This document shows positions 36,910 to 41,336 of a stretch of DNA of 41,336 bases, in pieces. The stretch spans positions 1-41,336 of the IMG/VR virus record IMGVR_UViG_3300044648_000136. One strand, written 5' to 3'. Below the pieces are notes generated by a model. The model made no database searches. It worked only from the letters and a program-made list of their open reading frames with translations, and was not told where the DNA came from. This DNA comes from a virus. The first letter of the stretch is position 1; the number at the start of each line of letters is the position of its first letter. The translations under genes were made by a program, and so were the position numbers.

Positions 36910-37938
36910 ATGAGAGCAAGCGTAACAGAACAGTTATGGATAGATTTTGACCTAGATACAGCAGTTTTTCTTGATACAATTTCTTATTGGATTAAGCAGA
37001 ATGCCTCGAACAAGCAACCACGTAATTTTAAGGACGGTAGATACTGGACTTATAACACTCAAGAAGCCTTAGCCAAGATGTTCCCCGGATGGAAAAGAGA
37101 ATCCATCAGAAGAATAATTCGCAATTGTGTTAAGAACGGATTACTCATAGTAGGAAATTACAATAAGAAAGGTTACGACCGGACTGGATGGTATTCGCTC
37201 ACAGATAAATCGATTCAATATTATACAGGATTGTCGGTAATTATGCAGTTAAAGCCAGATAACCCAATACCAGACTCATGTGGTGATTCCAACCAAGCAT
37301 GTGTTGGATCCAACCAAGCTATACCAAAACTACTACCTACAGTAAGTAATATAAATATTACTAATAGCGAATTTAACAATTCGCATAGCAGCGACAACTT
37401 GGCAAATGAACAAAAGGCTGATTATTTAGATGATGACGAAGAGTTAAATCTGCATAGCCAGAAAGGCCTTAATGGGTCTGCTGTAGTAGATAAGTCTGAT
37501 TATCACAATAATCAGCAGACAAAAAGAACAGTTTTAACAAAAAAAGATCATAATTCGGGGATTAAGGAGAATAACAGCTGTTCTGAGCAAAAGGCAAGGA
37601 GCAAGAAAGCTGTAAATACGAATGATGAACTGATGGCATACATCGACGTTTATAGAGAAATATTCCCTAACAACCCTCAACCACACAAGCGAGTTATCGC
37701 TACATCGCTCCAAAAGACTTTGCGTACTCTAATCAAACGCTGGCCAGAGCTTGACCCTAATGGGAAAACATTATCGGTTGATGCGTTTAGGAGGTATTTG
37801 CAAATGCTCAAGCTAAATGCTCCTAAGTTCTCGCTTGGCGAATATATAACTCAAGAAGGGAACCGCAAGAAGAATAATCTTGAAACCTTTGCACGATGGA
37901 ACACAGTTGTTAAATTCTTGGAGAATGCATACTCATGA
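36910..37938 (+). CDS. Replication initiator (lambda O-type position), winged-helix
   Basis: 342 aa; GGAG ten bases before ATG 36910. Residues 1-100 form a winged-helix domain (FDLDTAVFLDTISYWIKQN; YNTQEALAKMFPGWKRESIRRIIRNCVKNGLLIVGNYNKKGYDRTGWYSLTD) common to phage replication proteins. The middle (about 120-240) is low-complexity and polar. The C-terminal part (DELMAYIDVYREIFPNNPQPH; FSLGEYITQEGNRKKN) is likely the helicase-loading domain. A 21-bp repeat and AT-rich palindromes within the gene look like the origin. Its stop overlaps the helicase start (ATGA). Confidence 0.8.
   Translation: MRASVTEQLWIDFDLDTAVFLDTISYWIKQNASNKQPRNFKDGRYWTYNTQEALAKMFPGWKRESIRRIIRNCVKNGLLIVGNYNKKGYDRTGWYSLTDKSIQYYTGLSVIMQLKPDNPIPDSCGDSNQACVGSNQAIPKLLPTVSNINITNSEFNNSHSSDNLANEQKADYLDDDEELNLHSQKGLNGSAVVDKSDYHNNQQTKRTVLTKKDHNSGIKENNSCSEQKARSKKAVNTNDELMAYIDVYREIFPNNPQPHKRVIATSLQKTLRTLIKRWPELDPNGKTLSVDAFRRYLQMLKLNAPKFSLGEYITQEGNRKKNNLETFARWNTVVKFLENAYS
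37285..37384 (+). other. Candidate replication origin inside the initiator gene
   Basis: TCCAACCAAGC occurs at 37288-37298 and again at 37309-37319, exactly 21 bp apart (two helical turns). Next to it lies an AT-rich stretch with the inverted repeats AGTAATA-TAAA-TATTACT (37345-37362) and GCGAATT-TAAC-AATTCGC (37367-37384). Lambdoid phages place their origin iterons inside gene O in the same way. Confidence 0.5.
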
Positions 37939-39302
37939 ATGTAAATTATTCTGCTGAATTAGAAATGAGAGTTTTGGAAAACATAATGTCAATTGGGGAA
38001 ATCCATGATATTCGCGTACAGAACGCAATGTTAATGTTAACTCCTGATTGCTTTTACAAGCAGGTACATTTAGGTCTGTTCGAGTTAATTAAAAGGGAAT
38101 TCCTTCATGGGAATGCAATTAGCTTCGTTGATGTTCTTGTACTGATACCCAAGAATGATATTCAATCATTCGAAACATTGAACTGGATTATGGACAATAA
38201 CAGGAATTATGGCACCAGTACGCGGAGCTTAGAGGATGATGTTGACAAACTCATTACCTATTCGACTTTGCGCAAGCAAATTAATGCCGTACAGAAAATG
38301 CTTAAAGAAGTCCCTCAATGCGCGGATGCGAATGAAGCTCAAAAATTATTAAGCGATAAGGTTAATGAAATTTCAAAGCTTACTTTTAGGCAGTCTAAGC
38401 ACGGTCAGAGTAATATTGAAATCGCCGAAATGTTTTACGATGGACTTCTAGAGAAAGATTTAATAATCCCTACTTCATGCGATCTGCTTAATGCGGCTTT
38501 AGATGGTGGAGTGAGAACCAAGAGTTTAATTACTGTTGCCGGTGCTGCAGGAAATGGCAAGACTGGATTTGCTATTTTCCTAATGGACGCGATTGCCAGG
38601 CCACAAGCAGGGGACAAGCATTCATTGTTCTTTTCCCTCGAAATGGAATCTAAGCACATTTGGATGCGTCACGCTGGTATAAGAGGGGGCATGCAATTCG
38701 ATAAAATGAATCCAGAGCAACAAAATGACGCAATAATGTCCGCGTTACAAATTCCAATGACCATCTATGACGTAGCAACAACTCCAGCATGTAGTGACTT
38801 AGAATTCATCGTAACTACTTGTCGACTTAAGGCTATGGAAAAACCCATATCAGTAATCGTGGTTGATTATTTGGGCTTAGTACAAAATCACGGCAATTTC
38901 GAGAATAACGCTTTGCGTCAAGCAGATGTTACAACGCAGCTCGCACGATTAGCAATGGAGTTGGATTGTGTAGTGATAGCATTGTCTCAAGTTAATCGCC
39001 AAGCTGCGCAACGCTCTAAGGACGAGCAATGCCCATACCCACACGATGCGGCAGATTCAAGCGGTAGTCATCGCTCTAGTACTTTATGGCTAGGAATTGA
39101 TAGACCAGAAACTTATCAAGATGACCCATGCTACAAAAATCAATTCGTGGTTAAGTGTCGCAAGAATCGATTCGGAAATAATTTTGAGTTAACTTATGCA
39201 TTTAATGCAGGGACTTTCGGTAAAGTTCAACCTGGTTACTTTAAAAAGCCTTACAAGGCCGTTAGAAGCAACGAAGAAGCTCTGTTTTCTGCTATAGGTT
39301 GA
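37935..39302 (+). CDS. DnaB-type replicative helicase
   Basis: 455 aa. N-terminal DnaB domain (AELEMRVLENIMSIGEI; LTPDCFYKQVHLGLFELIK), then the RecA-like helicase domain with Walker A GAAGNGKTGF, FFSLEMESKHIWMRHAG (H1a), Walker B SVIVVDYLGLVQ, the H3 glutamine VIALSQVNRQA and a C-terminal arginine-finger region. It unwinds the phage fork and follows the initiator gene in the usual order. A hairpin follows the stop. Confidence 0.93.
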   Translation: MNVNYSAELEMRVLENIMSIGEIHDIRVQNAMLMLTPDCFYKQVHLGLFELIKREFLHGNAISFVDVLVLIPKNDIQSFETLNWIMDNNRNYGTSTRSLEDDVDKLITYSTLRKQINAVQKMLKEVPQCADANEAQKLLSDKVNEISKLTFRQSKHGQSNIEIAEMFYDGLLEKDLIIPTSCDLLNAALDGGVRTKSLITVAGAAGNGKTGFAIFLMDAIARPQAGDKHSLFFSLEMESKHIWMRHAGIRGGMQFDKMNPEQQNDAIMSALQIPMTIYDVATTPACSDLEFIVTTCRLKAMEKPISVIVVDYLGLVQNHGNFENNALRQADVTTQLARLAMELDCVVIALSQVNRQAAQRSKDEQCPYPHDAADSSGSHRSSTLWLGIDRPETYQDDPCYKNQFVVKCRKNRFGNNFELTYAFNAGTFGKVQPGYFKKPYKAVRSNEEALFSAIG

Positions 39303-39324
39303 GAGATCTCATCTAATTTGAGCA

Positions 39325-39352
39325 AGGGTAGCTAGTTTTGATTTGCTACCCT
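39325..39352 (+). terminator. Hairpin after the helicase gene
   Basis: AGGGTAGC (39325-39332), 12-nt loop, GCTACCCT (39345-39352). It has the same stem sequence as the hairpin after the coat gene and sits between convergent genes. Confidence 0.55.
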
Positions 39353-39415
39353 GTAAACGCGAATATGGAGCTTTTAGAGGAATTGAAATATTTAGTGAAT
39401 TAACTGCTTTTGAGG

Positions 39416-39694
39416 CTAGGAATTATTAATCATCTTATCCATAAACTCATTAAACCTAGATTGAATTAACTTCAAATCATCCTTCGCATTTGCTTCGCCT
39501 GTTTGTCCAGTCTCAAGAAATGTTTCGTGACATGTGCGTATTAGGTTACTTGTCAATGAAATAATCATTCCGCCTACAGCCCAATTCATGACTTTTTGAG
39601 GGTGTCCAATATCCATTAGCTCTTTCTTAATGCCCTGTAGTGACGCAACACTGTAATCTAATGCGCCCATAATAGTACGGTTTTGGTTATTCAT
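39416..39694 (-). CDS. Hypothetical protein, 92 aa, last gene of the minus early operon
   Basis: ATG 39694 with AAGGAA twelve bases upstream. Helical; the middle has a mildly hydrophobic stretch (VMNWAVGGMIISLTSNLI) that could touch a membrane. The C-terminus is charged. No family recognised. An inverted repeat lies just upstream at 39715-39746. Confidence 0.6.
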   Translation of the reverse strand: MNNQNRTIMGALDYSVASLQGIKKELMDIGHPQKVMNWAVGGMIISLTSNLIRTCHETFLETGQTGEANAKDDLKLIQSRFNEFMDKMINNS

Positions 39695-39714
39695 TATTTT
39701 ATCAATTCCTTTTA

Positions 39715-39746
39715 TGAATGTTACAAGCTATGCAATGTAACATTCA
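39715..39746. promoter_or_regulatory. 10-bp inverted repeat between minus-strand genes
   Basis: TGAATGTTAC (39715-39724), 12-nt spacer, GTAACATTCA (39737-39746), a perfect repeat between the genes starting at 39694 and ending at 39759. It may be a terminator, RNA-processing hairpin or operator. Confidence 0.45.
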
Positions 39747-39758
39747 ATCATGGTTTAA

Positions 39759-39932
39759 TTAAATTAATTCGCCATATTCCCAGCATTTGAGTAGTTGTTG
39801 CTTTGACCATTCGCCTAAGTATTTAAGCGAACATAAGTCGGTACATTGCCAAACAGAATATAATCCACGAGCTATTGGTTTGGTTTTATACATTCTTATG
39901 CCTATTTCTAGATATTGTGGGATTCTTTTCAT
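39759..39932 (-). CDS. Hypothetical small protein, 57 aa
   Basis: ATG 39932, with GGGGA about nine bases upstream. Sequence runs MKRIPQYLEIGIRMYKTK then an aromatic/Cys part (VWQCTDLCSLKYLGEWSKQQ). No family recognised. A TAGTTAA-AA-TTAACTA palindrome (39949-39964) lies between it and the next gene. Confidence 0.5.
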   Translation of the reverse strand: MKRIPQYLEIGIRMYKTKPIARGLYSVWQCTDLCSLKYLGEWSKQQLLKCWEYGELI

Positions 39933-39948
39933 TTGGCTTTTCCCCAGT

Positions 39949-39964
39949 TAGTTAAAATTAACTA
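39949..39964. promoter_or_regulatory. 16-bp palindrome
   Basis: TAGTTAA-AA-TTAACTA in the 33-bp gap between two minus-strand genes. It shares the GTTAA/TTAAC ends of the operator at 40829 but lacks the CCTAGG core. Confidence 0.4.
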
Positions 39965-39965
39965 T

Positions 39966-40133
39966 TTAACATGACAAATCACAAGGCTGAGAACCGCATG
40001 TCTCGCACTCAATAGGCGAATAGCTGCAAAAATCCTCTATACATTGGCCATCTTGGTTTATGTCTCCCTCACACGAAGAGCAAACGCCTGTAATCTTTTT
40101 ATCCTCTACAACGCCTGGATCGCAGCAACTCAT
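39966..40133 (-). CDS. Cysteine-rich small protein, 55 aa
   Basis: ATG 40133 in an ATGA overlap with the upstream gene; GAGGTG is the ribosome site. Eleven cysteines in 55 residues (SCCDPG; VCSSCEGD; CETCGSQPCDLSC) suggest two zinc knuckles. Strongly acidic otherwise. No known family. Confidence 0.55.
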   Translation of the reverse strand: MSCCDPGVVEDKKITGVCSSCEGDINQDGQCIEDFCSYSPIECETCGSQPCDLSC

Positions 40134-40432
40134 TCGTTCACCTCAAATAAATCATTCATGCGCTTTATTAGATCGCCATTGCTGGTTATCTCTTTGCATT
40201 TGAAAAATGTAATTATTTCAGCCCATGACCAGGTATCGCCATCGGGCGGTAAATTTGTAAAGCTAAACTGCGCACAATCCTCTATAGGGTGTGACGGTTC
40301 ACCATCCCGACTACACACCAGCAATTCAGGCATGTAATTATTGTTAGCTTGCACACAATACAATTTTGTGGAGTGTTTGAAATAACATCTAACAAAACCG
40401 CTATCATAGCTTTTAAATTTAAGATTTATCAT
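40130..40432 (-). CDS. Hypothetical protein, 100 aa
   Basis: Start in an ATGA overlap at 40432, with a weak GGAGGTAG site. Mixed alpha/beta, aromatic and cysteine-rich (FKSYDSGFVRCYFKHSTKLYCV; FTNLPPDGDTWSWAEIITFF). No family recognised. Confidence 0.55.
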   Translation of the reverse strand: MINLKFKSYDSGFVRCYFKHSTKLYCVQANNNYMPELLVCSRDGEPSHPIEDCAQFSFTNLPPDGDTWSWAEIITFFKCKEITSNGDLIKRMNDLFEVNE

Positions 40433-40800
40433 TCTACCTCCCAGTCACCTAATGTGGGCATTAACTCGTCAACCGCATCACACACTAATTGAAAGTATTC
40501 CCCACTTAGAAACTCATGAACTGAAGCTGTGATGATATCCCAAACGCTAGGATTTTCCGGTAGTATTCCTTCATCATAAACGCTTGCAAAGTTTGTATTT
40601 TCAGCGAGTAGCTTAGCCATATCGCTATAGTAAATTGGCAATTCGCCATCAATAATTTCAAAGCGTACATCTTCAAGACTTTCGATAACCTGGTCTCTGT
40701 CCATACCCTCGATTTCATTGTTATCAATAAACCATTTCAAGCGCTCTTTTATTGAGCCAGATAGGTTGTTAAGTAAATCTCTTTCATTATTTCTGCTCAT
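40429..40800 (-). CDS. Highly acidic protein, 123 aa, first gene of the minus early operon
   Basis: GGAGGACAA before ATG 40800. About 28 Asp/Glu against 8 Lys/Arg, mostly helical (ERLKWFIDNNEIEGMDRDQV; WDIITASVHEFLSGEYFQLV). Strong acidity and first place in an early-type operon resemble phage DNA-mimic inhibitors such as Ocr, but no homology was recognised, so this is only a possibility. Confidence 0.6.
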   Translation of the reverse strand: MSRNNERDLLNNLSGSIKERLKWFIDNNEIEGMDRDQVIESLEDVRFEIIDGELPIYYSDMAKLLAENTNFASVYDEGILPENPSVWDIITASVHEFLSGEYFQLVCDAVDELMPTLGDWEVE

Positions 40801-40828
40801 TTGGTTTGTCCTCCAATTGTGATAATTA

Positions 40829-40885
40829 GTTAAACCTAGGTTTAACTCTGGAGTTGAGTTTATTCAATCCTGATTTAACTGTCAA
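40829..40885 (-). promoter_or_regulatory. Minus-strand early promoter with 18-bp palindromic operator
   Basis: TTGACA (40885-40880), 17-bp spacer, TAAACT (40862-40857). The perfect palindrome GTTAAACCTAGGTTTAAC (40829-40846) covers about +4 to +21, where a bound repressor would block clearance or elongation. It resembles the sites at 28228 and 31844. It controls the operon 39416-40800. Confidence 0.8.
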
Positions 40886-40937
40886 TGTATTTATATGACC
40901 TTTACGACAATTATTTTTAATTTGGTTAATAAAGGGA

Positions 40938-40943
40938 TATAGT
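40938..40943 (+). promoter_or_regulatory. -10 element TATAGT
   Basis: Thirty bases upstream of the gene at 40973 in the divergent gap; no good -35 at 16-18 bp. Confidence 0.35.
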
Positions 40944-40972
40944 AGGGATAAATAAATCAAGGATGGTACATA

Positions 40973-41269
40973 ATGGATAAAATTAGATGCTCTAATTGTA
41001 GAGGAGCGAAGAAAGTTGCTAAGCTTGGTGGAATGCTAGGTGATTGCAATCTGTGCTTAGGAACTGGATTGATGAATGGTGATGAACGAAGCAAGGCTGT
41101 AGCTGTTGAGCCTGTAATGCCAGCTAATGAAGTGATTAAGCAGGTTGCTAGTATTGCGGCAGTTAAGATTGTGAAATCTAGCGAGCCTGAAGTAGCTAAG
41201 GTATTACCCGAAGAGCCGGCAATTAAGGTTGACCCTAAGAAGGCTATTTATAAGCGCAAGAAAGCGTAA
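40973..41269 (+). CDS. DnaJ-like zinc-finger protein, 98 aa
   Basis: AAGGA about eleven bases before ATG 40973. Residues 6-32 hold two CxxCxG motifs (CSNCRGAKK; CNLCLGTG), one DnaJ-type zinc centre. The rest is an Ala/Val/Pro/Glu linker and a basic tail (KKAIYKRKKA) that could bind nucleic acid. A relative of the 44-aa protein at 2406. It starts the plus transcription unit running across the join into the small-terminase-like gene. Confidence 0.7.
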   Translation: MDKIRCSNCRGAKKVAKLGGMLGDCNLCLGTGLMNGDERSKAVAVEPVMPANEVIKQVASIAAVKIVKSSEPEVAKVLPEEPAIKVDPKKAIYKRKKA

Positions 41270-41336
41270 TAGGGGAGAATGATATGGTTATGCATAATAC
41301 ACACGAGCCGACAGATGATCTTAGACAACGTGTTTC
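41210..41336. repeat. Terminal direct repeat (circular assembly overlap), right copy
   Basis: Exact copy of bases 1-127; see the left copy. Genes crossing this point are complete once the circle is closed. Confidence 0.95.
41284..41336 (+). CDS. Start of the small-terminase-like gene (complete copy at 75)
   Basis: Same bases as 75-127; the gene is cut here by the end of the window and is complete at 75-440. Confidence 0.9.
   Translation, partial: MVMHNTHEPTDDLRQRV

Overview
The window is one complete, circularly assembled phage genome of about 41.2 kb. Bases 1-127 are repeated exactly at 41210-41336. The structural genes are those of a P22-like podovirus: large terminase, 723-aa portal, scaffold, P22-type coat, gp4- and gp10-type tail genes, three ejection-type proteins and tail fibres. 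A tyrosine integrase and two Cro-like regulators suggest a temperate life style. The low G+C content (about 40% by eye), LexA-less-looking promoters, Gln tRNA layout and P22-like head genes fit a gammaproteobacterial host of the Legionella/Acinetobacter G+C class. The host is inferred, not read from the sequence.

Layout. (1) 40973-440 (across the join): a zinc-finger protein and a small-terminase-like protein. (2) 477-1022, minus: a serine recombinase. (3) 1083-1612: no gene, but a strongly folded RNA candidate and a promoter. (4) 1613-5508: a dense run of about 15 tiny, often ATGA-overlapping accessory genes. (5) 5548-7023, minus: a small gene and the integrase, facing a Cro-like gene at 7153 across a palindromic operator. 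(6) 7503-8357: three small genes. (7) 8395-9175: a tRNA cluster with clear Thr, Asn, Gln and Met genes plus several degenerate, nested or tRNA-like elements, followed by a macro-like protein gene. (8) 9702-28047: packaging, head, tail, ejection and fibre genes. (9) 28287-29622: lysis genes and a VRR-NUC nuclease. (10) 29619-31784, minus: SSB, RecT-type annealing protein and YqaJ exonuclease. (11) 31895-36448: a second Cro-like gene, an inner-membrane SPFH lipoprotein, a small membrane protein, a PRPP-synthetase homologue and a NAMPT homologue interrupted by an intein. (12) 36910-39302: replication initiator and DnaB-type helicase. (13) 39416-40800, minus: five unknown small genes under a strong promoter with an 18-bp palindromic operator.

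Most interesting content. The PRPP-synthetase/NAMPT pair matches the phage NAD+ reconstitution pathway NARP1 (Adps + Namat), which counters NAD+-depleting defences. Here the Namat-like enzyme carries a 317-aa intein exactly inside its catalytic RPD/SGD motif, and the cassette is co-transcribed with an SPFH lipoprotein and a two-helix membrane protein. A macro-like protein of the A1S_2505 type, a possible ADP-ribose binder, lies elsewhere in the genome.

Regulation can partly be read from the DNA. A CTAGGTTTA motif recurs at three promoter regions (28228, 31844, 40829). Two late promoters (upstream of the large terminase and of the scaffold) share a box close to the NrdR-box consensus at the same distance after the -10. 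A TTTAAAGT/ACTTTAAA inverted repeat flanks both the serine recombinase promoter and the RecT/Cro divergent region. No CI-type repressor with a peptidase domain, no classical holin and no recognisable attP were found.
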